A stretch of 61,635 nucleotides of DNA from Nanogingivalis sp963517825 (GTDB taxonomy: Bacteria > Patescibacteriota > Saccharimonadia > Saccharimonadales > Saccharimonadaceae): contig CAUQGB010000002.1 in the NCBI GenBank assembly GCA_963517825.1, positions 1 to 61,635 of the forward strand, written 5' to 3'. The notes under the pieces are model-generated. The model made no database searches and was not told the origin of the DNA. It worked only from the letters and a program-made list of their open reading frames with translations. This document shows positions 7,981 through 16,207 of the stretch, one piece after another. The first letter of the stretch is position 1. Each line of letters starts with the position of its first letter. The translations under genes were made by a program, and so were the position numbers.

Positions 7981-8261
7981 ATGCCTTGGGGAAATAATGA
8001 TAATGCTAACACTCCTGATAATTTTGGGAACGGCGAAAGCTATGGTGGTGCTACACACGGAACAGACTCTAATGGTGACCCTGTGACTTTTGCATTTGAT
8101 GGCAGCGGTGGAACTTATGTTTCATCTGGTCATATTGAATCTCCAAATGATTTTTTGGGGGGTATCGTGCTGATGGTGCAAAAGGACACGACCATTTTCG
8201 GGCTGATGGTTCTTCGGATTTTAGTAATAATCATGATGGAGACCGTGGACGCTATATGTAG
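7981..8261 (+). CDS. Small Gly/Asp/Asn-rich orphan protein with an apparent -1 frameshift
   Basis: The ATG at 7981 has an AGAGGTGG site. The first 60 codons give a hydrophilic protein beginning MPWGNNDNANTPDNF. At 8151-8162 a run of six T and six G occurs. In the original frame the sequence then turns into an unlike hydrophobic tail ending at 8295, whereas one base back it continues in the same style (YRADGAKGHDHFRADG, then SSDFSNNHDGDRGRYM) to a TAG at 8259-8261, giving 93 aa. The switch could be an indel in a homopolymer, phase variation, or programmed -1 slippage (T TTT TTG followed by G GGG GGT). Family not recognised. A terminator and then another small gene follow. Confidence 0.55.
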
Positions 8262-8268
8262 TAGTTTT

Positions 8269-8295
8269 TGGCGAGTGCATATCTCGTCTTTTTAA
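8269..8295 (+). terminator. Terminator after the frameshifted small gene
   Basis: GGCGAG and CTCGTC pair (one G-U) around a 7-base loop and are followed by TTTTTAA. It fits a gene ending at 8261 better than one ending at 8295. Confidence 0.7.
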
Positions 8296-8314
8296 TTTAT
8301 ATAAAGGATATAAT

Positions 8315-8665
8315 ATGAAAGAGAATATTAATAATTTCTTAAAATTAGTAAAACCAAAAAATGACAGGGAGATGTTTTCGGCGTTGATTTATTTTGCATT
8401 GATATTTTTCGAAACGGATAATTACGAAGGTATAGAATATCTTGCGAAAGATTATTGCGGACGAATGATTTCTGAAGGGCGAGGATTTTCTGGTTCTGAT
8501 GATAAATTCTTGCCAAGCATGGTGGAGTTTGGCGAGCTAACTGGCTTTATGCTTGAAGATATTGAAAAGATAAAATCTGGCAAAATTACAAAAGATGAAG
8601 CAAGAAAAGCTAATTTATGCTATCTAAAGAATTATATTTTTAACATTTCGAAAAAAGACGATTAA
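8315..8665 (+). CDS. Orphan soluble protein
   Basis: A 116-aa protein, predicted helical, starting MKENINNFLKLVKPKND. The start has an AAAGGA site 8 bases upstream. There is no signal peptide or known motif; one central segment (SALIYFALIFFET) is hydrophobic enough for a buried helix. It follows the frameshifted small gene, from which a terminator separates it, and converges on priA with a 4-base overlap. A secreted-factor and partner relationship with the upstream gene is conceivable but unsupported. Confidence 0.6.
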   Translation: MKENINNFLKLVKPKNDREMFSALIYFALIFFETDNYEGIEYLAKDYCGRMISEGRGFSGSDDKFLPSMVEFGELTGFMLEDIEKIKSGKITKDEARKANLCYLKNYIFNISKKDD

Positions 8666-10626
8666 ATCAATCCCGGTGGGTCTAAGTCAACGCGCCATTG
8701 TGGCTTGCCTTGAAATTCGCGCGCAATCTCTAAAAGAGGTGCGCGTTTTTTGCTTTTAACTACAATTTGCCAACGATAAGTTTCACCCACGCGTTCATAA
8801 AAAGCTGGCGTTGGACCAAAAATTTGTACATCTTTCGAAAATTTTTTGCGAATCTCACGCGCTTCTTTTTGTAAATTTCGCACGGCTGAAATCTCGGTTT
8901 TATATACGCAGGTTAATTTTAACAGATACACAAAAGGCGGGTAGTTTTGCTTTTGGCGATTTTTAATTTCGAAATTATAAAATCCGGTATAATCTTGATT
9001 TAAGCCAAATTGAATCGACGGAGCTTCAGGTTGATAAGTTTGAATAATTACATTTGACTCGTTAGAGTGCCGCCCAACACGACCAATAACTTGCGAAATT
9101 AACTGAAAATTTCGCTCGCTCGAAGTAAAATCAGGCAAAGCTAATCCTGCATCGGCCTGAACTACGCAAACGGTTTTTAATTTTGGTAAATCTAGGCCTT
9201 TTGCAATAACTTGGGTACCAATAATAATATCAATTTCACCGTTGCGAATTTCATTGTAGAGCTTTTCGACAGTTTCATTTTTATCGCTATCCGCATCGAA
9301 GCGTGCAACTTTTTTCTGCGGAAAGAGTTTTCGAATTTCTTCTTCGATTGCTTTTGTGCCGATTCCTTTGTGGATAATTTCTGCCTCACCGCAATCTGGG
9401 CAAGAAATTGGTGGGCGTTCTTTGTGTCCGCAAATATGACACGATAATTGAAATTTATCGGCGTGTAAAGTTAGTGGAACAAAACAATTTGGACAAAGCG
9501 CCATCCATCCGCAATTGTGGCAAAGTGTAATGCTAGCCGAACCACGACGGTTGTGATAAATTAAAACTTGTTTATTTTCACTTAAAGTTTGCTCCATTTC
9601 AGTGAGCATTTTTTTCGAAAAAAAGCGGTGGTTTTTCGAATCTTTTTTCGTTAAATCAACTAGTTCAATTCTTGCCGGCTGAGCTTCTTTTTTGGCAAGT
9701 TCAGTTAATTTAATAATTTCGTTTCCGTTGTTTTTTGCAGATAATTCGGCTAAGAAATAGTCTTCAATTAACGGTGTTGCAGAACCAAAAATTGCTTTAA
9801 AATTAAAATTCGAAGCCAAAAAACTGCTTGCGCGCAAAGCAGAATATTTTGGTGTTTGGTCTTGCTTGAAACTTGGTTCGTGACATTCGTCAATTACGAT
9901 CAGACCTAAGTTTTTTACGGGCGCAAAAAGGGCAGAGCGCGCGCCAATAATAACTTGCGGTTCGGGGTCGTTCAAAATTTTTAACCAAGTTTTGTGTCGT
10001 TCGGCTTCGGTTTGGTGTGAGTGAATGATTTTAATATTGCCGAAATGCTTTTCGAAATTTAAAACCAGTTGCGAAGTTAGCGCAATTTCGGGGACTAAAA
10101 TTATTGCGGATTGCTGGTTGGCTAAAACTTTTTCGGTTTGATTTATATAAATTGAAGTTTTTCCCGATCCAGTGATTCCATGAAGAAGAACCGTTCCGGA
10201 GTGAATTTTATCAAGTTTTTTGATTGCGTTTTGCTGTTGGTTTGTGTATAAAAAATTTGAACAGCTCTCTTTTTCATCTGTTAATTTAATTTTTTCCTTT
10301 TTTGAAGAACGGCGATTCTTGCCTAAACCAGCTGGTAAAATTCCGCTCAAAACTTGCGAAAGAGGCGTCGCATAATATTGGCTCATCCATTTCGAAAGTT
10401 CAATTAAATGTTTTGGAATTGGCGTTTTTTCGATTATTTTTAGAATCTCGCGAGTTTCGAAATCTGGTTTTTCGACTTCTTTAAAAACCACACCAAACAT
10501 ATTTTTTTTACCAACGGGAATTTGTACAATTTGGCCAATTTCAAGTTTTTCTTTTGAAGCATAAGTAAAAACTTCGCTATTAGCGCGAACAATTTTTAAT
10601 GGAGCAACTTCAAAATAAAAATCCAT
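8662..10626 (-). CDS. priA: Primosomal protein N' (PriA helicase)
   Basis: A 654-aa superfamily 2 helicase that restarts stalled replication forks. It has the N-terminal DNA-binding domain, Walker A GITGSGKTS, a DECH box in VIDECHEPS, and four cysteine pairs (CHNC, CPNC, CHIC, CPDC) that bind two zinc ions. Helicase motif VI appears in SQVIGRVGRHS. The size is near the shorter end of the family. The ATG is 8 bases after TAAAAT with no ribosome site, so it is probably leaderless. Confidence 0.95.
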   Translation of the reverse strand: MDFYFEVAPLKIVRANSEVFTYASKEKLEIGQIVQIPVGKKNMFGVVFKEVEKPDFETREILKIIEKTPIPKHLIELSKWMSQYYATPLSQVLSGILPAGLGKNRRSSKKEKIKLTDEKESCSNFLYTNQQQNAIKKLDKIHSGTVLLHGITGSGKTSIYINQTEKVLANQQSAIILVPEIALTSQLVLNFEKHFGNIKIIHSHQTEAERHKTWLKILNDPEPQVIIGARSALFAPVKNLGLIVIDECHEPSFKQDQTPKYSALRASSFLASNFNFKAIFGSATPLIEDYFLAELSAKNNGNEIIKLTELAKKEAQPARIELVDLTKKDSKNHRFFSKKMLTEMEQTLSENKQVLIYHNRRGSASITLCHNCGWMALCPNCFVPLTLHADKFQLSCHICGHKERPPISCPDCGEAEIIHKGIGTKAIEEEIRKLFPQKKVARFDADSDKNETVEKLYNEIRNGEIDIIIGTQVIAKGLDLPKLKTVCVVQADAGLALPDFTSSERNFQLISQVIGRVGRHSNESNVIIQTYQPEAPSIQFGLNQDYTGFYNFEIKNRQKQNYPPFVYLLKLTCVYKTEISAVRNLQKEAREIRKKFSKDVQIFGPTPAFYERVGETYRWQIVVKSKKRAPLLEIAREFQGKPQWRVDLDPPGLI

Positions 10627-10674
10627 GTATCTTTATTTTACATCAAAAGGTTTAAAAAATAAAATAAATATAGC

Positions 10675-10703
10675 TTGCGAAAAAAGCTAAAATTTTGTAA
10701 AAT
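10675..10703 (+). promoter_or_regulatory. Promoter of the winged-helix gene
   Basis: TTGCGA (10675-10680), 17 bp, TAAAAT (10698-10703). It diverges from the priA start and leaves a leader of about 20 nt with AGGTGAGG. Confidence 0.6.
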
Positions 10704-10725
10704 AGAAATACGAAAAGGTGAGGAT

Positions 10726-11046
10726 ATGGTAGATTTAGATATTTTTATTACATCACGAGTTAAGCGAAAAATTGTCGTATTTTTTGTTACGTATCCAGTT
10801 ATTAAAATGCACTCTCGTGGCCTCGCCAAACTTTTAAAAGAAGATCCAGGAAATATTCAACGCGAACTTGCCAAGCTTGAAAAAGCCGGATTTTTATTTA
10901 GAGAAAAGAAGAAAAATACCTATACTTATTTTGCGAATACGAATTTTTTGTTTTTCTCTGAATTACAATCCATCGTGGTGAAAGTTCGCGAGCAAAACAG
11001 TGTTGCGCGTTCAAACAATTATATCGAGAGGTCTGTTAAAAGATAG
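10726..11046 (+). CDS. Winged-helix DNA-binding protein
   Basis: A 106-aa protein. Residues about 5-70 show a winged helix-turn-helix: KRKIVVFFVTYP, then SRGLAKLLKEDPGNIQRELAKLEKAGFLFREKKKNTYTYFANT, where the recognition helix is QRELAKLEKAG and the wing is around FREKKKNTYTYF. The pattern matches MarR/ArsR-like one-domain regulators found next to nucleotidyltransferases. The ATG at 10726 has AGGTGAGG upstream. It ends 9 bases before recJ and is probably cotranscribed with it. Target genes are unknown. Confidence 0.7.
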   Translation: MVDLDIFITSRVKRKIVVFFVTYPVIKMHSRGLAKLLKEDPGNIQRELAKLEKAGFLFREKKKNTYTYFANTNFLFFSELQSIVVKVREQNSVARSNNYIERSVKR

Positions 11047-11055
11047 AGTTCGCGA

Positions 11056-12693
11056 ATGACGGTTGAACAAATTTTTGAGCAAATTTTAAAGAATCGTGGA
11101 ATTTCGAAAGAGAATCGTGAAGCTTTTCTGAATCCGAATTATGATAACCAGCACGATCCTTTTTTGTTGCCAGATATGAAAAAAGCGGTTGAGCGATTAC
11201 TTGTTGCCCACAAAAAACAAGAGAAAATTACAGTTTATGGCGATTATGATGTTGATGGTGTTTCAGCTTCAACGGTGATTTTGACAGCTTTCGAAAAATT
11301 CGGTTTTAAAAATGTGGATTATTTTTTGCCCGATCGTTTTAAAGATGGCTACGGAATGAACGAGCGTGGCGTGAGAGTTCTTGCGGATCGAGGAACTAAC
11401 TTAATTTTAACGGTTGACTGCGGAAGTTTGAATCACGCTGAAATCGATTTCGCAAAAGGTTTTGGAATCGATACAATTGTGACCGACCACCACAACATTG
11501 CTGAAGTTCAACCAAATGCAGTTGCAGTTGTGAATCCGCGCCGAAAAGAAAACAAATATCCGCAGGCTGAAAATTTTGCCGGCGTGGGGGTAGCGTTTAA
11601 GTTGGTTCGAGCGCTTCAAACCAAACTCGAGGGCTTTCCTGCTGGCCAAGAAAAGTGGCTACTTGATATGGTGGCGCTCGGCACCGTTTGCGACATCATG
11701 AAACAAACGGTCGAGAATCGCCAAAACACTTTTTGGGGGCTAAAAGTTCTTTCGAAAACGCGCCGAGCTGGTTTGAAATCAATGCTGGCACTAGCTGGTG
11801 TGAAAGAGCCGAAAAGTTCAACGCTTGGCTTTATCATTGGCCCACGAATCAATTCGGCTGGCCGGCTTGAAACTGCCGAAAAGGCACTAGATTTAATGCT
11901 TGAAAAAGACTCTTTTGTTGCTTTCGAAAAAGCCAAAAACCTTGATGATTTAAACAAAAAACGCCGTAAAATTCAACACGAAGCGCTCGAAATTGCAATT
12001 CAAAAAGCTGAAGATTTTCAAAAAGATGATGTTTTAGTGGTTGCAGACGAGAGTTTTAATGATGGAATCATCGGAATTGTAGCAAGTGGTCTATTGGAGC
12101 GTTTTAAAAAACCAGTTTTTGTAATTTCAATTGAGGGTGAAATTGCGAAAGGATCGGCGCGAAGTTTTGGTGGATTTTCGGCAAGTCAAGCCGTTGATAA
12201 AGCGCGCAAAATCATTATTAAGGGCGGTGGTCATGATGCTGCTGCAGGAGTAACTCTTCCAACTTCAAAAATTGATGATTTTCGAAAAAGCGTGAACGAT
12301 TTTTATGATTCGCTCAATCTTGAAGATCAGCTCAAATATCTTTTACCGAAAGTGGATATTCAACTTGAAGATTTTTCACCAATTTCGTTGGAGCTTTTCG
12401 AAAAAATTACAGCGCTTGAGCCTTTTGGAAAGGGAAATGAAGAACCAACTTTCGAAATTAAAAAGGTGCGAGTTATAGCTCGGCAAGAAATGGGCGATAA
12501 AAAACAGCATTTAAAGCTAACTTTAACAGATGGCGAGAATGAAATTAAAATGTTAAAATTTAATGCACCAGAAGAATTTTTTGCTGAAATTGGTGAAGAG
12601 ATTGACGTGGTTTTTTCACTTGGTCTGAACGAATGGCAAGGGCAAAAAAGTGTTGAAGGGCAGATTTTACATTTAGAGAGAAAGCGTGTATAA
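11056..12693 (+). CDS. recJ: Single-stranded-DNA exonuclease RecJ
   Basis: A 545-aa DHH-family 5'-3' exonuclease used in recombination and base-excision repair. Motifs in order are GDYDVDGVSA (motif I), ILTVDCG (II), TDHHN (III, the DHH signature), the DHHA1 motif GGGHDAAAGV, and a C-terminal OB domain (EPFGKGNEEPTFEI). It lies just after the winged-helix gene. The promoter of the next gene sits inside its last codons. Confidence 0.94.
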   Translation: MTVEQIFEQILKNRGISKENREAFLNPNYDNQHDPFLLPDMKKAVERLLVAHKKQEKITVYGDYDVDGVSASTVILTAFEKFGFKNVDYFLPDRFKDGYGMNERGVRVLADRGTNLILTVDCGSLNHAEIDFAKGFGIDTIVTDHHNIAEVQPNAVAVVNPRRKENKYPQAENFAGVGVAFKLVRALQTKLEGFPAGQEKWLLDMVALGTVCDIMKQTVENRQNTFWGLKVLSKTRRAGLKSMLALAGVKEPKSSTLGFIIGPRINSAGRLETAEKALDLMLEKDSFVAFEKAKNLDDLNKKRRKIQHEALEIAIQKAEDFQKDDVLVVADESFNDGIIGIVASGLLERFKKPVFVISIEGEIAKGSARSFGGFSASQAVDKARKIIIKGGGHDAAAGVTLPTSKIDDFRKSVNDFYDSLNLEDQLKYLLPKVDIQLEDFSPISLELFEKITALEPFGKGNEEPTFEIKKVRVIARQEMGDKKQHLKLTLTDGENEIKMLKFNAPEEFFAEIGEEIDVVFSLGLNEWQGQKSVEGQILHLERKRV

Positions 12694-12694
12694 T
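12666..12694 (+). promoter_or_regulatory. Glycosyltransferase promoter inside recJ (leaderless)
   Basis: TTTACA (12666-12671), 17 bp, TATAAT (12689-12694), then 6 bases to the ATG at 12701. It overlaps the recJ stop region. Confidence 0.7.
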
Positions 12695-12700
12695 TGGCCT

Positions 12701-13735
12701 ATGAATAAAATCCATGTGAATATGATGAGTTCTGCGGATAAGGTTGCTGGTCAAGGGGTTGGCGGCGCTTATTTCGAACTTATGAATCTTCTTCAGAATC
12801 GGGCAAAAGATGAGCTGAAAATTACCAAAACGCTTCGTGCGAAAAACCCAGATATAACGCATTTTCACACAATTGATCCACATTTTTATTTGGCAGCTCA
12901 GTTCAAAAAATACACTGGTCGGCGGATTGGATATGTTCATTTAATACCCGATACGCTTGATGGTAGTTTGGATATGCCAGCGATTGCTGAAAAAATTGTA
13001 AAAAAATATTTGATCAAATTTTATGATAAAATGGATCATTTGGTGGTTGTGAATCCTGACTTTAAAGAGGAATTAGTTAAAATCGGTATTGACCGAGAAA
13101 AAATAACTTATATTCCAAACTTTGTTGCAAAAGATAAATGGTCACCTTTGAGTGAAGAGGAACGAGAGGATTTTCGAAAATTGCAAGGTTGGAAAAAAGA
13201 TGAAATTGTAGTTTTTGGAGTTGGTCAAGTTCAGCAACGAAAAGGTATTGATGATTTTGTAAAGTTAGCAGAAAATAATCCTGATATTAAATTTGTGTGG
13301 GCCGGTGGTTTTTCATTCGGAAAAATTACCAGCGGTTATGAGCGCTACAAAAAAATAGTTGAAAATCCACCAAAAAATTTGAATTTTTTAGGAATTGTTC
13401 CACGCGAGGATATTCGAAAATTTTATGCAAGCTGTGATTTATTTTTGTTGCCGAGTTATGCAGAGCTTTTCCCGATGTCGATCTTGGAAGCTGCAAGTTG
13501 CGGGGCGCCAATAATGTTGCGCGATTTAGATTTGTATAAAAATATTCTTGAAGGAAAATATCTGGCGGGTAAAGATTTCGAAGAGATGAATGAAGCAATT
13601 AAAGAAATTTCGAAAAAGCCAGAAATTCTTGAAAAATACAAAGCAAAATCAAAAGAAATTTCGGAATATTATTCTGAAGATCGATTGTTAAAAATCTGGA
13701 TTGACTTTTATCGTGGACAGGCGAAAATTAAATAA
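12701..13735 (+). CDS. GT4-type glycosyltransferase
   Basis: A 344-aa retaining glycosyltransferase of the GT-B fold. The C-terminal nucleotide-sugar domain has GVGQVQQRKGIDDF (donor-binding loop) and the EX7E signature in ELFPMSILEAASCGAP. The N-terminal acceptor domain begins MNKIHVNMMSSADKVAGQGV. Such enzymes build glycolipids or cell-surface glycans. The ATG at 12701 was chosen over an upstream start at 12686 because the -10 box occupies 12689-12694. No other glycan gene is adjacent, so the acceptor is unknown. Confidence 0.85.
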   Translation: MNKIHVNMMSSADKVAGQGVGGAYFELMNLLQNRAKDELKITKTLRAKNPDITHFHTIDPHFYLAAQFKKYTGRRIGYVHLIPDTLDGSLDMPAIAEKIVKKYLIKFYDKMDHLVVVNPDFKEELVKIGIDREKITYIPNFVAKDKWSPLSEEEREDFRKLQGWKKDEIVVFGVGQVQQRKGIDDFVKLAENNPDIKFVWAGGFSFGKITSGYERYKKIVENPPKNLNFLGIVPREDIRKFYASCDLFLLPSYAELFPMSILEAASCGAPIMLRDLDLYKNILEGKYLAGKDFEEMNEAIKEISKKPEILEKYKAKSKEISEYYSEDRLLKIWIDFYRGQAKIK

Positions 13736-13754
13736 TGAACAGTAAAAATTCTCG

Positions 13755-13790
13755 AAAATCGCTCGAAATCGGGCGATTTTATTTTTTTCT
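13755..13790 (+). terminator. Glycosyltransferase terminator
   Basis: AAAATCGC with GCGATTTT (8-bp stem) followed by ATTTTTTTC. Confidence 0.85.
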
Positions 13791-13828
13791 TGCTTTTTTA
13801 AAAAAACTTTGGTAAAATAGTAATCAGT

Positions 13829-14047
13829 ATGAGTATTAGTGTAACAAGGAAAGACCAGAAAGAAGCTAACGAAAACATCATTCGTCGCTTTAATCGAAAA
13901 GTTCTACAAAGTGGAGTTTTGAGCGAAGCTAAAGCGTCAATGCGATTTTCGAAGCCTCTAAGCAAGGTTGAACGACGCAAAAAAGCAATCGTTCGAAATC
14001 AACGCCGTGCTGAAAAAGCACAAAAAATGCGACTTGGTATTCGCTAA
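13829..14047 (+). CDS. rpsU: 30S ribosomal protein bS21
   Basis: A 72-aa very basic protein starting MSISVTRKDQKEANENIIRRFNRKV, with the family's Arg-rich helix RRKKAIVRNQRRAEKAQK. bS21 sits near the anti-Shine-Dalgarno end of 16S rRNA and promotes initiation. TAAAAT ends about 10 bases before the ATG and there is no ribosome site, so the leader is nearly absent. It is usually followed by yqeY; here a 14089-14427 gene lies between them. Confidence 0.9.
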   Translation: MSISVTRKDQKEANENIIRRFNRKVLQSGVLSEAKASMRFSKPLSKVERRKKAIVRNQRRAEKAQKMRLGIR

Positions 14048-14052
14048 AAAAA

Positions 14053-14085
14053 CATAAATTCCAGTCGAAAGGCTGGATTTATTTT
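14053..14085 (+). terminator. rpsU terminator
   Basis: TTCCAG and GCTGGA form the stem within ATAAATTCCAG...CTGGATTTAT, followed by TTTT. Confidence 0.7.
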
Positions 14086-14088
14086 GGA

Positions 14089-14427
14089 ATGATGAAAATG
14101 CTAAAAGAACAAATAGTGGTAGAAGCTCGCAGCATTGTAGAAAAGTATGAGTGGATTTTTGCTAAAACATATGCTAAAACTGCACCACACGAATACGCAC
14201 TGAGCAAAAACAACGGTGAAGATAAGGATTTAGAAAGGCTCGCAGAAATAATCAAGAAGTATGGAGAAACCGAATATTTTTATGGGCACAAAGGTAAATA
14301 TTTCTATATCGACGACTTGAAATATTGGGGGTCGAAACCTAAACACAAAGGTGTCTGGAACTTAAATAGAGGAAAAGGAGATTTGTTTTATGGAGAACAA
14401 AAACCTAAATCCCAACCGAGAGACTAG
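14089..14427 (+). CDS. Small orphan protein inserted between rpsU and yqeY
   Basis: A 112-aa protein (the ATG at 14089 or 14098). The core AKTAPHEYALSKN, then EIIKKYGETEYFYGHKGKYFYIDDLKYW and NLNR resembles a widespread uncharacterised small domain with an AKTxPHxY...YW...NR pattern; I do not know a function for it. It begins directly after the rpsU terminator. Its first bases (ATGCTAAAAGAACAAAT at 14098) match 16 of 17 bases of the yqeY start at 14453, which suggests it was inserted with a duplication of that start. Confidence 0.6.
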   Translation: MMKMLKEQIVVEARSIVEKYEWIFAKTYAKTAPHEYALSKNNGEDKDLERLAEIIKKYGETEYFYGHKGKYFYIDDLKYWGSKPKHKGVWNLNRGKGDLFYGEQKPKSQPRD

Positions 14428-14452
14428 TTTTTATTTAAAAAAAGGAGGAAGA

Positions 14453-14890
14453 ATGTTAAAAGAACAAATTAACGCAGATTTAAAAACTGCAATGCTTGCG
14501 CGAAATGCTTTCGAAACTACAGTTTTGCGAGGCTTGAAAGCTTCGATTTTAGATGAAGAAGTAAAACTTGGTAAGCGTGAAGAGGGTTTGGATAATTCTG
14601 AAATTGAAACGCTAGTTGCGCGAGAAGTAAAAAAGCGTAAAGAAGCAGCAAGTTTATTAGATGAAGAGCGTGCTGAAAATGAACTAAAAGAAGCTGAAAT
14701 TCTTTCGAAATATTTGCCAGAAATGGTGAGCGAAGATGAAATTCGTGCAGCCGTGAAAGCTGAAATTTCAGCAATGGGTGAAGTTTCGATCAAGCAAATG
14801 GGCGCAATTATTGGTAAAATGAAAGCAAAATTTGGTAATTCTGCCGATGGCGCGGTTTTAGCTAAAATTGTGAAAGAGGAATTGAATTAA
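14453..14890 (+). CDS. yqeY: GatB/YqeY domain protein
   Basis: A 145-aa helical protein with the YqeY pattern: MLKEQINADLKTAMLARN, then TTVLRGLKASI, KREEGLDNSE, KRKEAASLLD and a C-terminal domain related to the tRNA-interacting tail of GatB (MGAIIGKMKAKFG and SADGAVLAKIVKEEL). It may modulate tRNA-dependent amidation; function is not established. The ATG at 14453 has AAAGGAGG 5 bases upstream, so longer frames upstream are not used. Confidence 0.88.
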   Translation: MLKEQINADLKTAMLARNAFETTVLRGLKASILDEEVKLGKREEGLDNSEIETLVAREVKKRKEAASLLDEERAENELKEAEILSKYLPEMVSEDEIRAAVKAEISAMGEVSIKQMGAIIGKMKAKFGNSADGAVLAKIVKEELN

Positions 14891-14893
14891 GAG

Positions 14894-14924
14894 TAGAGAA
14901 CTATCCATTTTTGGGTAGTTCTCT
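14894..14924 (+). terminator. yqeY terminator
   Basis: AGAGAACTA pairs with TAGTTCTCT around TCCATTTTTGGG. The T-run TTGATTTT that follows also carries the -35 of the next promoter. Confidence 0.8.
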
Positions 14925-14925
14925 A

Positions 14926-14954
14926 TTGATTTTATGGGGAAAACAATCTATAAT
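14926..14954 (+). promoter_or_regulatory. Prepilin promoter (leaderless)
   Basis: TTGATT (14926-14931), 17 bp, TATAAT (14949-14954), 6 bases to the ATG at 14961. Confidence 0.75.
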
Positions 14955-14960
14955 AGTGTT

Positions 14961-15587
14961 ATGAAAAAGCATAAGCTTAACTATGGTTTTACAATTATTG
15001 AAGTTGTTTTAGTGCTCGCAATTGTTGGATTGATATTTTTAATGGTATTTCTTGGGTTGCCGGCTTTGCAACGGAGTCAGCGTGATACGGCGCGAAAGTC
15101 GTGGTCTTCAAACTTAATTGCTAATTTAGAAAACGCTCGTTCGAATAACAAAGGTGCTATTCCTTCATTTGGGTTAGCAAAAAATCAAACAGGCTACTAT
15201 AATCTGCGAAAAGATAGAGATAAAGAAATCGTTAAATATATCCCAGAATCAGCGGAGATAGAAGATATTCAAGTTTTAAATCGGTTTAGTAGTGGTAGTG
15301 GTGGACACGGTAGTATATTCTTTATGAATTTGCCTGTTAGAAGCAATGAAGCTTATATTATTTTAGGGGGTCAGTGCGAATCACAATCGGTTGGTTCTAG
15401 CTCTGGATATTGGTCTAAAAACTCGAAAATAGGTACAACTGGCTATGGATTTAGGGAGGGGAGTTTTAATTCTGTAGCGGTTTTGATGTCTTTAGAATCT
15501 ATACGTTCTAATGATGGAAAAGGTAATAAATATCCAAATTTTTGTGTTGACAGTCTAAATTTGAATAAATCGCGTAATGATGATTGA
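14961..15587 (+). CDS. Type IV pilin-like protein with class III prepilin signal
   Basis: A 208-aa protein. The N-terminus MKKHKLNYG is basic and ends in Gly before FTIIEVVLVLAIVGLIFLM, so a prepilin peptidase would cleave after G9, leaving Phe at +1 and the conserved Glu at +5. The rest is a soluble globular head rich in Gly/Ser with one Cys in GGQCESQ and one near the C-terminus (NFCVDS), possibly a disulfide. Type IV pili in Saccharibacteria are implicated in host contact and DNA uptake. The gene is alone here; no pilus motor or peptidase is in the window. Confidence 0.85.
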   Translation: MKKHKLNYGFTIIEVVLVLAIVGLIFLMVFLGLPALQRSQRDTARKSWSSNLIANLENARSNNKGAIPSFGLAKNQTGYYNLRKDRDKEIVKYIPESAEIEDIQVLNRFSSGSGGHGSIFFMNLPVRSNEAYIILGGQCESQSVGSSSGYWSKNSKIGTTGYGFREGSFNSVAVLMSLESIRSNDGKGNKYPNFCVDSLNLNKSRNDD

Positions 15588-15658
15588 CAATTTTATAATT
15601 TTCAAAATTTTGTGCTATAATATAACCAGTATTAATTTTTAAAAACAAAAGGAATTTA

Positions 15659-16207
15659 ATGATTGTATTTTTTGGTCCAGCAGGTGCTGGTAAAAGTGTT
15701 CAGGGTAATTTATTGGCAGCACGTAATGATTGGCGTTGGCTTGGTGCTGGTCAGCTTTTGCGCGACAGTAAGGATCCTGAACTTCTCGCGCGAATGAGTA
15801 CTGGAAAACTGGTTGATCCAGAAATTGTTAATCGCGTAATGGGTGAGGCTCTTGAACGTGCAAACGGCAAAAAAGTTAAGCAAGTGATTCTTGACGGCTA
15901 CCCACGTCAGCTTGCTCAGGCGAAGTGGCTGATTGAGAATAAGCAAAGCCATGGTCGAAATGTTGATTTAGTGATTGTTTTAGAAGTTCCACGAAGCGAA
16001 TTGATGCGCCGGCTTGAAATTCGCGGTCGACTTGATGACACTCCAGAGGTTATCGACGAGCGCCTTCGAATTTATCGGCAAGAAATGTATCCAGTTTTGA
16101 ATTATTTTAACGAAAATGGCGTGCGAATTGCTCATATCGATGGAACAGGCACGGTTGGGCAAGTTCACGATCGAATTATGGAGGAGATCGAATCGTGCGG
16201 AATTTAA
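15659..16207 (+). CDS. adk: Adenylate kinase
   Basis: A 182-aa short adenylate kinase that interconverts ATP, ADP and AMP. It has the P-loop GPAGAGKS (6-13), DGYPR, and the RGRLDDTPEVIDERLRIY segment. The lid is short and has no zinc cysteines. An extended -10 (TGCTATAAT, 15613-15621) precedes it, with AAAGGAA before the ATG. Its last bases overlap the GTG start of map. The common secY-adk-map order is partly retained. Confidence 0.93.
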   Translation: MIVFFGPAGAGKSVQGNLLAARNDWRWLGAGQLLRDSKDPELLARMSTGKLVDPEIVNRVMGEALERANGKKVKQVILDGYPRQLAQAKWLIENKQSHGRNVDLVIVLEVPRSELMRRLEIRGRLDDTPEVIDERLRIYRQEMYPVLNYFNENGVRIAHIDGTGTVGQVHDRIMEEIESCGI

